A stretch of 64,000 bases of DNA from an uncultured Paracoccaceae bacterium (GCA_947494675.1 CANLVP010000003.1:62001-126000), one strand, 5' to 3'; positions 38,558-49,043 are shown, numbered from the stretch's first letter. Made by a program: numbers and translations. The notes: generated by a model not told the origin, from the sequence alone.

Positions 38558-40573
38558 ATGGCGCAAACGCCCGATACCGCCGCCGCGGGGGAAACCCTGC
38601 GGCGGCTTTACGTTTATAACGGCGGTTTTCTGACCCAAACCCGCACGCGCCGCATTCTGTCGTTGGCAGGCTACGACATCAAACTGGGCAAACCCAGTGA
38701 AGGTGACGCGGTGGGCGTTTGGGGGCACAGTCCCACGGCCCCACGGGGCGAAGCGGTCGCGGCACATACCGACAGCCCAGTTGTGCGGGTCGAAGATGCC
38801 TTTCTGCGGTCCGTGTTACCTGGACGCGACGGCGATCCCGCCTTGGGCCTGCATATCGACCATTACGGTGTGCATTTTGACCCCACCACGCGGTCCGATC
38901 TGGAACGCCAGCTGGCGGAAGACCCTTTGGACGATGCGCATCTGCTAGCCCGCGCCAAGAACGCGATGGCCGACATTCAACGACTGCATCTGTCGAAGTA
39001 CAACGCCTTTGACCTCGCCCTCCCCCCGCCTGACCCGGGGTATGTGCTGGTCGTCGACCAGACCCGTGGCGATGCCAGCATCAAAGCCTCGGGCTGCGAT
39101 CTGAACACGTTCCGCGAGATGCTGTTCTACGCCCAGACCGATCACCCCGGCGCGCGTATCCTGATCAAGACCCATCCCGAAACCACTGCGGGTCACCGCG
39201 AGGGGTATTATACGGACGCCGATTGCAGCGACCGGATCAGCCTGATCGACACGCCCCATTCGCCCTACGCGCTTTATGAAGGGGCCATCGCGGTCTACAC
39301 GGTGTCATCGCAAATGGGGTTTGAGGCGGTGCTGACCGGCCATAAGCCCGTCGTCTTCGGGCAGCCTTTTTATGCCGGTTGGGGTCTTACTGATGACCGC
39401 AAGCCGCTGGATCGCAGGCAACGCAAATTGACCCGTGCGCAGCTTTTTGCGGCTGCGATGATCCTTTATCCAAAGTGGTATGACCCCTACCGCGACCGGT
39501 TGTGCCAGATCGAAGATGTGATCGCGACACTGACCGCACAGGCGCGGGCATGGCGCGATGATCACCGTGGCTGGGCCGCACATGAGATGCGAATGTGGAA
39601 ACGCGCGCCCCTGCAAAAGGTCTTTGGCGCGATCAAGCCACTGCATTTTGATGCCCCGCCGAAAGACGGCGAACGGCAGATGGTCTGGGCAGGCAAAACA
39701 ACGCCATTCTTGGAAAAGTCCGGCGTTGTGCGGGTTGAGGATGGATTTTTGCGGTCCAAGGGCCTCGGTGCCGAACTGATCCCGCCGATGTCGCTCGTGC
39801 TGGATGATCTGGGCATCTACTACGATCCGTCACGCGAAAGCCGCTTGGAGCAGATGATCACAGCTTCAGTCGATCTACCAGAAGGTGCACGGTTACGGGC
39901 CGAGCGTTTGATCACCAAAATCACCAAAGCAGGGCTGTCGAAATACAACATTGGGACCTCCGTTGACTTGGAAAACCTGCCCAAAGGGCGGCGCATCTTG
40001 GTGCCCGGTCAGGTTGAGGACGATGCCTCCATCACCTTGGGCGCGGGCGAAGTGAACACCAATGCGGGGTTGCTGGCTGAGGTCCGGCGCATCAACCCGG
40101 CTGCCGTGATCATCTACAAACCGCATCCGGATGTTGAGGCCGGATTGCGCCCCGGTGCGGTCCCCAATGCCGCCGAATTGGCCGATGTTGTGCTGACAAA
40201 CACAGACCCAATCGCTGTACTTGCCCACGTGGATGAGGTCTGGACCATGACCTCTCTGTTAGGGTTTGAAGCATTGTTGCGCGGCGTCTCTGTCACCTGC
40301 TTGGGCATGCCCTTCTATGCCGGTTGGGGGCTGACGGATGACCGTGCAATGCCCCTTCCCCGGCGTGCCGCAACACCGGACCTGACCGCTTTGGCCCATG
40401 CGGTACTGATTGATTATCCACGCTATTTTGATCCCGTCACATCGCTCCCCTGCCCGGCAGAGGTCGTGGTGGAGCGTTTGCAATCGGGTGATGTCCCCTC
40501 TCCGGGGCGCGGCAACCGGATCTTGTCAAAGCTGCAAGGGTGGTTCGCCAGCTTTGCGCCGCTCTGGCGTTAA
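38558..40573 (+). CDS. kpsC: Capsular polysaccharide biosynthesis KpsC, dual beta-Kdo transferase
   Basis: Internal duplication: VVRVEDAFLRS.../VVRVEDGFLRS... and GQPFYAGWGLTDDR/GMPFYAGWGLTDDR. Confidence 0.93.
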   Translation: MAQTPDTAAAGETLRRLYVYNGGFLTQTRTRRILSLAGYDIKLGKPSEGDAVGVWGHSPTAPRGEAVAAHTDSPVVRVEDAFLRSVLPGRDGDPALGLHIDHYGVHFDPTTRSDLERQLAEDPLDDAHLLARAKNAMADIQRLHLSKYNAFDLALPPPDPGYVLVVDQTRGDASIKASGCDLNTFREMLFYAQTDHPGARILIKTHPETTAGHREGYYTDADCSDRISLIDTPHSPYALYEGAIAVYTVSSQMGFEAVLTGHKPVVFGQPFYAGWGLTDDRKPLDRRQRKLTRAQLFAAAMILYPKWYDPYRDRLCQIEDVIATLTAQARAWRDDHRGWAAHEMRMWKRAPLQKVFGAIKPLHFDAPPKDGERQMVWAGKTTPFLEKSGVVRVEDGFLRSKGLGAELIPPMSLVLDDLGIYYDPSRESRLEQMITASVDLPEGARLRAERLITKITKAGLSKYNIGTSVDLENLPKGRRILVPGQVEDDASITLGAGEVNTNAGLLAEVRRINPAAVIIYKPHPDVEAGLRPGAVPNAAELADVVLTNTDPIAVLAHVDEVWTMTSLLGFEALLRGVSVTCLGMPFYAGWGLTDDRAMPLPRRAATPDLTALAHAVLIDYPRYFDPVTSLPCPAEVVVERLQSGDVPSPGRGNRILSKLQGWFASFAPLWR

Positions 40574-41658
40574 GCCGGGCGCCAGCGATGGCAAATGTCG
40601 CCACCAACTGTGGTGACGTCGATCAGATCAAAGCGCGGTGCATCTGACAGTTGGTCAAGGTCGAGGCTGCCAATGGATGGCGTGCCGTCCGCGCCAATCA
40701 ACGCGCTGCCGCCGAAGACCACCAGTTCGTCGACCAAGCGCGCTTTTAGGAGCGATGCGGCCCACGCGCCGCCGCCTTCGCAAAAGACACGTGTGATCCC
40801 GCGTTTTCCCAGCATTTGCAGGACGTTATCCGGGTTCAGCCCGTCAGCACCAGCGCTGCATTCGAGCAGCTCAGCCGCTGTTCCTGACCAATCCGCCGTC
40901 CCGGCCCCTGCCCCATGGCACAGCCACAAGGGTTGCTGATCCGCCGTCTTGGCCAAACGGCTATCCGTCGGCAGGTTAAGCGATCCGCTGACTACAACGC
41001 GCACCGGTTGTGGGACGCGCCCCAGATCGCGCACATCGAGCATCGGATCATCCGAGCGCGCTGTGCCGCCGCCGATCATCACCGCATCATGTCGCGACCG
41101 CATTGCGTGCACCATACGCCGTGCGGCAGGGCCGGTGATCCAACGGCTGTCGCCTGTACGGGTCGCGATCCGACCATCCAGCGTTGTTGCGAGTTTGAGC
41201 GTCAGCCAAGGGCGTCCCTTGGTCACGCGATTGAAGAATCCTGCGTGATCCAGATTTGCCTGTGCCTGACCCTCGCCAATTTCAACTGTGATTCCAGCGG
41301 CTTGCAGCATCGCGATGCCTTTGCCAGCGACGCGGCTGTCTGGGTCGGACGTCGCGATAACACAGCGTGAAATCTGCGCGGCGATCAGCGCCTCCGCGCA
41401 GGGCGGGGTTTTTCCGTGATGGGCGCAGGGCTCCAACGTGACATAGGCCGTGGCACCTTTGGCGTGCGCGCCTGCCTGCGTCAGGGCCTGCGTTTCGGCA
41501 TGGGGTCTGCCGCCATCAGCGGTCCAGCCACGCCCGACGATTTGACCGTCTTTGACAATAACGCAGCCCACGGCAGGATTGGGCCAGACGCGCCCCATGC
41601 CACGCCGGCCCAGCGAGAGGGCCAGCGCCATATACCGCGCATCATCGGCGGCGGTCAT
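40570..41658 (-). CDS. ribD: Bifunctional deaminase/reductase of riboflavin synthesis
   Basis: [74 protein letters not shown]. Confidence 0.96.
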   Translation of the reverse strand: MTAADDARYMALALSLGRRGMGRVWPNPAVGCVIVKDGQIVGRGWTADGGRPHAETQALTQAGAHAKGATAYVTLEPCAHHGKTPPCAEALIAAQISRCVIATSDPDSRVAGKGIAMLQAAGITVEIGEGQAQANLDHAGFFNRVTKGRPWLTLKLATTLDGRIATRTGDSRWITGPAARRMVHAMRSRHDAVMIGGGTARSDDPMLDVRDLGRVPQPVRVVVSGSLNLPTDSRLAKTADQQPLWLCHGAGAGTADWSGTAAELLECSAGADGLNPDNVLQMLGKRGITRVFCEGGGAWAASLLKARLVDELVVFGGSALIGADGTPSIGSLDLDQLSDAPRFDLIDVTTVGGDICHRWRPA

Positions 41659-42122
41659 GTGTCGGATTTGGTATCCGGGCGCAGTTCATCCATGAACTTT
41701 TCAAAGTCGTCGGCGGCTTGGAAGTTCATGTAAACACTGGCAAATCTGACGTAAGCCACGGTGTCGATCCGCGCGAGGCTTTCCATCACGATCTCACCAA
41801 TTGTCTTGGATGGGATGTCGGTTTCGCCCATGCTTTCCAACCGGCGCACAATGCCAGAGATCATCTGGTCAATCCGCTCTGGCTCTACGGGACGTTTCTG
41901 CATCGAAATCCGGATCGAGCGTTCGAGCTTATCACGGTCGAAATCTTCGCGCCGTCCGTTGGACTTAATCACCACCAGATCGCGCAATTGCACCCGTTCG
42001 TAAGTTGTAAATCGTCCGCCACAGGCGGGACAAAAACGCCGCCGCCGAATTGCAACATGATCTTCGGCTGGGCGTGAATCTTTGACTTGTGTGTCAACGT
42101 TTCCGCAAAAGGGGCAACGCAT
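41655..42122 (-). CDS. nrdR: Transcriptional repressor NrdR
   Basis: [49 protein letters not shown]. Confidence 0.97.
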   Translation of the reverse strand: MRCPFCGNVDTQVKDSRPAEDHVAIRRRRFCPACGGRFTTYERVQLRDLVVIKSNGRREDFDRDKLERSIRISMQKRPVEPERIDQMISGIVRRLESMGETDIPSKTIGEIVMESLARIDTVAYVRFASVYMNFQAADDFEKFMDELRPDTKSDT

Positions 42123-42164
42123 ATCCTGACCTCTTATTGTCTGCCTCTTGGGTGTGTCCCCAAG

Positions 42165-42173
42165 TTATCCACA
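42165..42173 (+). promoter_or_regulatory. Consensus DnaA box TTATCCACA upstream of nrdR
   Basis: Exact TTATCCACA in the nrdR 5' intergenic region. Confidence 0.6.
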
Positions 42174-42232
42174 GTTACTATAGGACAGCCGCTAGGATTT
42201 GGGTAGTCCGGATTTCAAACCGCTGCATCTGG

Positions 42233-42303
42233 ACCGTTCGGTCGTTTCAAGGTGATGCAGAAACCATACAGAACCTATGCACGGATGATGCAGAACCTGT
42301 ATG
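42233..42303 (+). repeat. Copy B of an ACCG(NN)CGGT plus 11-bp iteron-like element
   Basis: ACCGTTCGGT...ATGCAGAAACC ATACAGAACCT ATGCACGGATG ATGCAGAACCT GTATG. Confidence 0.75.
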
Positions 42304-42312
42304 CCCTCAAGT

Positions 42313-42720
42313 CTAAACGAAATTAACCACCACGCGGCGGGTGTGGGGGGCATTGCGGTGCTCAAAAACATAGATGCCCTGCCATGTGCCCAGCATCATT
42401 CGCCCATCCTGCACCGGGATCGAGAGCGAGGTGGGCAGCATCGCCGCCTTGATATGGGCGGGCATATCATCGGGGCCTTCGTAGGTGTGGGTGAGGTAGG
42501 ACATCGACGGATCCGTCGTCGGCGGGACGAGGCGCGCAAAGAAGTTTTGCAGATCGGTCTGCACTTCGGGATCGGCGTTTTCCTGGATCAACAGACTGGC
42601 AGAGGTGTGCTGGATCAACAAGGTCAGCAGCCCGTCACCCTGCCCTTTGATCAGGGCCGCGACGTCTGCTGTGATCTCATAAAGGCCGGGGCCGCGTGTT
42701 GGGAGGGACACAATCTGCAT
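42313..42720 (-). CDS. YjbQ family (UPF0047) protein
   Basis: LLTLLIQHTSASLLIQENADPEVQTDLQNFFARLVP; MMLGTWQGIYVFEHRNAPHTRRVVV. Confidence 0.92.
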   Translation of the reverse strand: MQIVSLPTRGPGLYEITADVAALIKGQGDGLLTLLIQHTSASLLIQENADPEVQTDLQNFFARLVPPTTDPSMSYLTHTYEGPDDMPAHIKAAMLPTSLSIPVQDGRMMLGTWQGIYVFEHRNAPHTRRVVVNFV

Positions 42721-42750
42721 GGGATGCAGCCTGCCCCGGCCTATGGGGGG

Positions 42751-42948
42751 TTAGCAAGTGGCGTTGCCCGTGAGTGGCAGATCAAGGAGGGCGGCCAATT
42801 GCTCCGTCGGGGTCAGCGTGCAGGTCTCTGACGGCTGCGACAAGCTAGTGTTCACCGTGCTGTCGGGCGCGGTCGAATAGGCCATTGCAGGCGGAGCCAG
42901 CGAAATCGTAAGGGCAGCGACGGTTGTTGTGACTGTGATGCGGGTCAT
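42751..42948 (-). CDS. Possible small secreted protein, 65 aa
   Basis: MTRITVTTTVAALTISLAPPAMAYS signal-like N-terminus. Confidence 0.5.
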   Translation of the reverse strand: MTRITVTTTVAALTISLAPPAMAYSTAPDSTVNTSLSQPSETCTLTPTEQLAALLDLPLTGNATC

Positions 42949-43131
42949 GGGTTTGTCCTTTCGCTATCTTATCTGGGCCGCTTTGCCTTTTTGCACAAGC
43001 GGGTTGAAACACACCGCCAATGTTCGTGAACGCACAGCACATTCTTGGTGAAGAATGTTTCAGCCCTTGGCAGCGCGATCTGCGCCGCTACCATTGCGGC
43101 ATCACACACACCCAACAGAGAGGATGACGCC

Positions 43132-44019
43132 ATGGAGCGCCTGACAGCCAAGGATTTTGACCCCAAACTTCTGGAACTTTATGACTTCTATGCACATGGG
43201 ATGATCACCAAGCGTGAGTTTCTGGACCGTGCAGCCAAGTTCACCGTCGGCGGCTTGACCGCCGCAGGTGTGCTGGGCCTGATGTCGCCGAATTATGCGC
43301 TGGCCGAGCAGGTGTCGTTCAACGACCCGGACATTGTGCCCGAATACATCATGTATCCGTCCCCCAATGGCCATGGCGAAGTGCGCGGCTATATGGTCAA
43401 GCCTGCCGAAGGTGAAGGCCCCTGGCCTGCCGTTGTTGTGGTGCACGAAAACCGTGGCCTGAACCCCTATATCGAAGATGTCGCGCGGCGCTTGGCCAAG
43501 GCCGGGTTCCTTGCGCTGGCGCCTGATGGTCTGACCTCTGTCGGTGGATATCCGGGCAATGATGCCGAAGGGCGCGAGTTGCAGCGGACCGTGGATGGCA
43601 CCAAGCTGATGAACGATATGTTTGCGGCTGTGGAATATCTGATGACTGCCGAAGGATCGACCGGGAACGTCGGAATCACCGGCTTCTGCTATGGCGGCGG
43701 TGTCGCCAACGCCGCAGCTGTCGCCTACCCCGAGTTGAAAGCGGCGGTGCCCTACTACGGCCGTCAGGCTGCGGCAGAGGATGTGCCAAAGATCCAGGCA
43801 CCATTGTTGCTGCATTATGGTGAGCTGGACGAGCGCGTGAACGCAGGCTGGCCCGATTATGAGGCCGCGCTGCAGGCCAATGACAAAGTCTATGAGGCCT
43901 ACATCTACGAAGGTGCCAACCACGGTTTCCACAACGACAGCACCCCGCGCTATGACGAGGCGATGGCAGACCTGTCATGGGAACGCACGCTGGCGCATTT
44001 CCGGACGCATTTGGTGTAA
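43132..44019 (+). CDS. Dienelactone hydrolase family protein
   Basis: WPAVVVVHENRGLNPYIEDVARRLAKAGFLALAPDGL; VGITGFCYGGGVAN nucleophile motif. Confidence 0.93.
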   Translation: MERLTAKDFDPKLLELYDFYAHGMITKREFLDRAAKFTVGGLTAAGVLGLMSPNYALAEQVSFNDPDIVPEYIMYPSPNGHGEVRGYMVKPAEGEGPWPAVVVVHENRGLNPYIEDVARRLAKAGFLALAPDGLTSVGGYPGNDAEGRELQRTVDGTKLMNDMFAAVEYLMTAEGSTGNVGITGFCYGGGVANAAAVAYPELKAAVPYYGRQAAAEDVPKIQAPLLLHYGELDERVNAGWPDYEAALQANDKVYEAYIYEGANHGFHNDSTPRYDEAMADLSWERTLAHFRTHLV

Positions 44020-44029
44020 GAACAGGTTG

Positions 44030-44050
44030 GGGTGGGCAGATTGCCCACCC
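44030..44050. terminator. Hairpin between convergent genes
   Basis: GGGTGGGC-AGATT-GCCCACCC perfect 8-bp stem. Confidence 0.55.
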
Positions 44051-44057
44051 TACGCCG

Positions 44058-44333
44058 CTAGTCGAACAACCAGCGGGCTTGCTCGTCGATGACCTGTTTG
44101 GCTTTCGACAGTGAGGCGTCTTCGGCGTCGCCCTTGTCGTTGAGGGTGTCGGCGCGGATCAGCTGGTGCACTTTGGTTTCGCCGTCCACGTCCTTTTCGA
44201 TGCGGGCGGCGATGCGGTAGGTTTTCCCCTCTTGGATCGGGGCGACGTAGATGCGGTGGTCTTTGTAGTCGATGGCCTCAGGCTCTACTTCGGTCGTCTC
44301 GGTTTTCCCGAACAGTTTTGAAAATAGCGACAT
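44058..44333 (-). CDS. HlyU family transcriptional regulator-like protein
   Basis: MSLFSKLFGKTETTEVEPEAIDYKDHRIYVAPIQEGKTYRIAARIEKDVDGE. Confidence 0.8.
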   Translation of the reverse strand: MSLFSKLFGKTETTEVEPEAIDYKDHRIYVAPIQEGKTYRIAARIEKDVDGETKVHQLIRADTLNDKGDAEDASLSKAKQVIDEQARWLFD

Positions 44334-44342
44334 TCGCTTCCC

Positions 44343-44855
44343 CTAATTGCACTGCTGCCATGTGTGCGTTCCCCAGTCAAAGCAGCGTCCGGCTTCGGCC
44401 ATCGCCGCGTTGACGGCGTCTGTCCAATAGAATTCCACAGACCCCGGGTCACATTCAAGCGCGGCCAGCGTCTCTTCTCCGCGCGTCACGGTGACGCCAC
44501 CGCCCGTGGGGCGCTGGGGATCCTCATCTGTTTCATCGCTTGGGATACGGTCGAGCCAGCCATGCACCAGATAGACATGGCCGAGATTTTCAAAGCTGAC
44601 TTCTTCCCAGATCGTTCGCCCGACGCCCGGCCAAGGCGTGTAATTTACCTCGGTCACGTCGCGCGACAAAAGAAGTTCTGGCGACTTGTCCACAGCGCCA
44701 AAGGCGTAATGCAAAGTCCGTCCGTCAACACAGACCGATAGTCTTTTGGCCCCGTCCTGCATGGTGCAGGACAGGAAGGGTTCATCCAAAGGTTGGCAGT
44801 AGGCGTCAGCCGCCTGCGGCGCGGCCACCAAGAGCAGCGCCGCGACCCGGATCAC
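44343..44855 (-). CDS. Secreted hypothetical protein
   Basis: [53 protein letters not shown]; overlaps the rpoD 3' end by 4 nt. Confidence 0.7.
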   Translation of the reverse strand: MIRVAALLLVAAPQAADAYCQPLDEPFLSCTMQDGAKRLSVCVDGRTLHYAFGAVDKSPELLLSRDVTEVNYTPWPGVGRTIWEEVSFENLGHVYLVHGWLDRIPSDETDEDPQRPTGGGVTVTRGEETLAALECDPGSVEFYWTDAVNAAMAEAGRCFDWGTHTWQQCN

Positions 44856-46831
44856 TGATCCAAGAAGCTGCGCAGCTTACGTGACCGGCTTGGGTGCTTG
44901 AGTTTACGCAGGGCCTTCGCTTCGATCTGGCGGATACGTTCGCGTGTGACGCTGAACTGCTGGCCAACCTCTTCGAGTGTGTGGTCGGTGTTCATGCCGA
45001 TGCCGAAACGCATGCGCAGCACGCGTTCTTCACGTGGAGTGAGCGAGGCGAGGACGCGGGTCGTGGTTTCCTTCAGGTTTTCCTGAATGGCGGAATCCAG
45101 CGGCAGGATCGCGTTCTTGTCTTCGATGAAGTCGCCCAATTGGCTGTCTTCTTCGTCGCCGATGGGTGTTTCCAGTGAGATCGGTTCCTTGGCGATTTTC
45201 ATCACCTTGCGGACCTTCTCAAGCGGCATCTGCAGCTTTTCGGCCAATTCTTCCGGCGTCGGTTCGCGGCCAATCTCGTGCAGCATCTGACGTCCGGTGC
45301 GGACCAATTTGTTGATCGTCTCGATCATGTGCACCGGAATACGGATCGTGCGGGCCTGATCGGCGATGGACCGGGTGATCGCCTGACGGATCCACCACGT
45401 GGCATAGGTCGAGAATTTATAGCCGCGACGATATTCGAATTTGTCCACGGCCTTCATTAGGCCGATGTTACCTTCTTGAATAAGATCAAGGAATTGCAGG
45501 CCACGGTTCGTGTACTTCTTGGCGATGGAGATCACCAAGCGCAGGTTCGCCTCGACCATTTCCTTCTTGGCCTGACGCGCCTCTTTTTCGCCCTTCTGGA
45601 CCTGCTGGACGATGCGGCGGAATTCGGTGATGTCCACGCCGACATACTGACCGACTTGCGCCATGTCGCCGCGCAGCTCTTCGATCTTGTCAGTCGATCT
45701 TTCAATCAGCATCTGCCAACCGCGACCGGACTTTTCAGAAATATCCTCGAGCCAGTTGGGGTCGAGTTCGCGACCACGATAGGCGTCGATAAATTCGCGG
45801 CGGTTGATGCGGGCCTGGTCGGCCAGTTTCACCATCGCAGAATCGATCTGCATGATGCGGCGGTTGATGCCGTACAGCTGATCGATCAGGGCCTCGATCC
45901 GGTTGTTGTGCAGGTGAAGCGAATTCACCAGTTCCACAATCTCGGAGCGTAGTTTCTGATACTTGCCTTCTGCCTTGTCACTGAACGACGAATCCTCATT
46001 CAGGGTGGCGGACATCCGGGCGTCCTGCATGTCAGACAGCAGGGCAAAGTCGCGGGCGATGACCTCAAGCGTTTCAAGAACGCGGGGTTTCAGCGCGGCT
46101 TCCATCGCGGCGAGCGACATGTTGGCCTGCTCTTCATCGTCGTCGTCATCGTCCTTGGCAATCGGGTTGCCGTCGGCGTCAAGCTCTTGCTTTTCTTCCT
46201 TTTTCTCACCTTCGGTCGTGGCGGCGGGGGCGACAACGGTTTCTTCGGTGTCGTCTTCACCCAGTTGGTTGCCAAAGGTGGTTTCAAGGTCAATCACATC
46301 GCGGAGCAGAATGTCCTCTGACAGCAATTCGTCCCGCCAGATGGTAATGGCTTGAAAGGTCAGTGGGCTTTCGCACAGCCCAAGGATCATCGTGTTGCGC
46401 CCCGCTTCGATCCGCTTGGCGATGGCGATCTCACCCTCGCGCGACAGCAGTTCGACACTGCCCATTTCGCGCAGATACATGCGCACAGGGTCGTCGGTGC
46501 GATCAAGCTTTTCGGTCTCGGCACCGGCCAGCGTCACATCGCGGCTTCCTGCCACGGTCGCCACCTCGGTCGAACCTTGCGGCTCTTCGGACTCCTCGGA
46601 TTCTTCTTCTTCCGTGACCTGAATGCCCATCTCGGAGAGCATCGACATCACATCCTCAATCTGGTCAGAGCTGACCTGATCGGGGGGCAAAACCGCGTTC
46701 AACTGATCGTAGGTGATGTAGCCACGCTCGCGGGCGTCGGCGATCATCTTTTTGACAGCGGCCTGGCTCATGTCGAGCGAGGCGTCGTCGGCGTCGCTGT
46801 CTTTGCGGTCGTCGTTATCTTTGGCGGCCAT
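44852..46831 (-). CDS. rpoD: RNA polymerase primary sigma factor sigma-70
   Basis: [64 protein letters not shown]. Confidence 0.98.
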   Translation of the reverse strand: MAAKDNDDRKDSDADDASLDMSQAAVKKMIADARERGYITYDQLNAVLPPDQVSSDQIEDVMSMLSEMGIQVTEEEESEESEEPQGSTEVATVAGSRDVTLAGAETEKLDRTDDPVRMYLREMGSVELLSREGEIAIAKRIEAGRNTMILGLCESPLTFQAITIWRDELLSEDILLRDVIDLETTFGNQLGEDDTEETVVAPAATTEGEKKEEKQELDADGNPIAKDDDDDDEEQANMSLAAMEAALKPRVLETLEVIARDFALLSDMQDARMSATLNEDSSFSDKAEGKYQKLRSEIVELVNSLHLHNNRIEALIDQLYGINRRIMQIDSAMVKLADQARINRREFIDAYRGRELDPNWLEDISEKSGRGWQMLIERSTDKIEELRGDMAQVGQYVGVDITEFRRIVQQVQKGEKEARQAKKEMVEANLRLVISIAKKYTNRGLQFLDLIQEGNIGLMKAVDKFEYRRGYKFSTYATWWIRQAITRSIADQARTIRIPVHMIETINKLVRTGRQMLHEIGREPTPEELAEKLQMPLEKVRKVMKIAKEPISLETPIGDEEDSQLGDFIEDKNAILPLDSAIQENLKETTTRVLASLTPREERVLRMRFGIGMNTDHTLEEVGQQFSVTRERIRQIEAKALRKLKHPSRSRKLRSFLDQ

Positions 46832-46866
46832 GATGGCTCCCTTGAAGATGAAACTGGTCCCGAAGT

Positions 46867-46916
46867 GATTCGGGTGATTCGGTTAAGATCGAATCAACGC
46901 GGGTTGCGCGTGATTC
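46867..46916. promoter_or_regulatory. Cluster of four GANTC (CcrM-type) sites upstream of rpoD
   Basis: GATTC at 46867, GATTC at 46876, GAATC at 46891, GATTC at 46912. Confidence 0.6.
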
Positions 46917-46987
46917 GCAACCACTTGGGCGCGGATTTTCAGGTGATGTGGCGAATGGTCCCGTTGGCTTGGGACATACATAGTGCG

Positions 46988-48943
46988 CTATTTCGACTTT
47001 TCAATTTTGATATTGGCCCAAATGGCGTCGCGGTGGTCACGGTCATCCTTTGAAAGCTTGGCGCCATTGTCGGCCACTTGGAAATCACCGTCGTCGGCTT
47101 TGCCTTCTGGCTTGATTGTCGTGTCCACAGCGCGGGCGGCGCGCGCCAGCCGCCAGGTCAGGTTTTCGTCGGTCTGGCCGCTGATCTCTTCCTCGCCCTC
47201 GCGGATCTCAGCGGGCTGGCTGCGGCGGGCGGCGAGTTTCGCAAATTCTTCGGTCAGGCACATGGTCGCAAGCTCCGCGTCCCCTGCCCTGCGGATCGAC
47301 GGGATCACGCTCAGGTGTTTTTGCCCCAGCAGCCCATCAACCGGTCCATCGCCAAGCGCGCCCCGGATCGCCGCCTGCACATCGGGCGCTTCGGCATGGC
47401 GCAAAAGCGCGTCGCGCAGCGCAAGGTGGTCATTATTCTGTGTGTCCAAGCGTTCGAGATCGCCCTCGAACTGCAGCACAACGCTGGGCGTCGCCAAGAG
47501 CGTGGCCAGAATAACGCTGATGCGCATGTCATCCTCTGCCGCGGCCCCGGTCCCGAGGGCCGAGGATTTGGAGGTGGCCGTGGGGCTCAGGTCCCGTTCC
47601 CATGCGCTTTGGTTCTTGCCCCATGCGGCCTGCCGTTTGCCCTTGGGGGCGGCGGCCTTGCGCGGACGAAAGAGCTCCCAGCGCATGTCCTTGATCGCTT
47701 GCCCATAGTGGCTGCGGATCGACGGATCCGCGATCAGTTTGATCTTGTCACGCAAGGCTTTGTCGAGGGCGGCTTTGCGTTCGGGGCTGTCAAAGGACTT
47801 GCCATCGGTTTCGCGCCGCCAGAGCAATTCGACCATCGGGATCGCGCCATCCAGCAGCTTTTGCATCGCCCCCCGGCCCTTGGATTTCAGCACATCATCG
47901 GGGTCCATCCCGTCGGGCATCAGGGCAAAGCGCAAGGATTGCCCGGCCTCCAGCAATGGCAGCGCGATGTCGATGGTGCGCATGGCAGCGCGCAGGCCAG
48001 CGGTGTCACCATCCAGCGCGATGATCGGCTCTGGCGCGATCCGCCACAGCATCCGCAAGTGATGCTCTGTCACGGCGGTGCCAAGGGGGGCAACGGTCGC
48101 CTCAAATCCCGCCTCGGACAGTGCGATCACGTCCATGTAGCCTTCGGCCACTACAAGCGGTTGGCCCTTGCCCGCCGCCTCGCGCGCCTTTTGGACGTTG
48201 TAAAGCGTGCGGGATTTGTCAAAGAGCGCGGTCTCGGGCGAGTTGTAGTATTTCGCGGGGTGGTTCGGGTCCATCGCCCGGCCACCAAAGGCAATCGGGC
48301 GGCCACGGCTGTCGTGGATCGGGAACATGATGCGTCCGCGGAAACGATCATAGGGTGATCCGCCACGGTCACTTTCGGCGGCAAGTCCAGCGTCCATCAC
48401 CAGCTTTTGCGCGACGCCTTTGCCCGTCAGATGCGCCAGAACGCCGCCCCGGTCCGGTGCAAAGCCGATGCCCCAGCGCGCCTGCGCCTCTGCATCCAGC
48501 CCACGTTGCACTAGATAGTCCCGCGCATCGCCCGCAACCGCCATATTCAGATTAAGGCGGAAGTGCTGGACGGCTTGTTCCATCACCTCGATCAGCTGCG
48601 TGCGCTCGTCAGCCTTTTGCTGGGCCTGCGGGTCGCGTTCAGGGATCGGCAGGCCCGCCTCGGCCGCGAGGATCTGGATCGCCTCCATAAAGCCGACGTT
48701 CTCGGTCTCGCGCACAAAGGAGATGGCGTCGCCTTTTGCGTGACAGCCAAAGCAGTAGTAAAACCCCTTGCGGTCATCGACATGAAAGCTGGCGGTTTTT
48801 TCCTGATGGAACGGGCATGGCGCCCACAGATCGCCCTTTCCGGGGTTTGATTTGCGGTTGTCCCACATCACCTTGCGGCCAACGACCTGCCCAAGGGACA
48901 GGCGGTCGCGCAGTTGATCAAGGAAACCGGGGGGCAAGCTCAT
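46988..48943 (-). CDS. dnaG: DNA primase
   Basis: LWAPCPFHQEKTASFHVDDRKGFYYCFGCHAKGDAISFV zinc motif; VVAEGYMDVIAL; Toprim ALDGDTAG. Confidence 0.97.
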   Translation of the reverse strand: MSLPPGFLDQLRDRLSLGQVVGRKVMWDNRKSNPGKGDLWAPCPFHQEKTASFHVDDRKGFYYCFGCHAKGDAISFVRETENVGFMEAIQILAAEAGLPIPERDPQAQQKADERTQLIEVMEQAVQHFRLNLNMAVAGDARDYLVQRGLDAEAQARWGIGFAPDRGGVLAHLTGKGVAQKLVMDAGLAAESDRGGSPYDRFRGRIMFPIHDSRGRPIAFGGRAMDPNHPAKYYNSPETALFDKSRTLYNVQKAREAAGKGQPLVVAEGYMDVIALSEAGFEATVAPLGTAVTEHHLRMLWRIAPEPIIALDGDTAGLRAAMRTIDIALPLLEAGQSLRFALMPDGMDPDDVLKSKGRGAMQKLLDGAIPMVELLWRRETDGKSFDSPERKAALDKALRDKIKLIADPSIRSHYGQAIKDMRWELFRPRKAAAPKGKRQAAWGKNQSAWERDLSPTATSKSSALGTGAAAEDDMRISVILATLLATPSVVLQFEGDLERLDTQNNDHLALRDALLRHAEAPDVQAAIRGALGDGPVDGLLGQKHLSVIPSIRRAGDAELATMCLTEEFAKLAARRSQPAEIREGEEEISGQTDENLTWRLARAARAVDTTIKPEGKADDGDFQVADNGAKLSKDDRDHRDAIWANIKIEKSK

Positions 48944-48990
48944 GCCCCATTATCCGCCCCCCTCAGGTCAGAGTCGAGAGACCGCTGCTT

Positions 48991-49020
48991 TCTTTGATCC
49001 AAAAATATCCCCGCCGGAGG
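48991..49020 (+). repeat. Short dispersed AAAAATATC-type repeat, copy 2
   Basis: tctttgatccAAAAATATCcccgccggagg; compare 10303-10330. Confidence 0.4.
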
Positions 49021-49024
49021 CTGC

Positions 49025-49043
49025 GATGATGCGGCGCATCATC
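49025..49043 (-). terminator. Hairpin just 3' of soxG
   Basis: GATGATGC-GGC-GCATCATC perfect 8-bp stem. Confidence 0.5.

Noticed and set aside
38558-40573. Internal duplication in KpsC as a novel fusion
   Set aside because: KpsC is known to carry two Kdo transferase modules, so the duplication is expected.
47078-48358. 426-aa plus-strand ORF
   Set aside because: Antisense to dnaG; shadow ORF composition.
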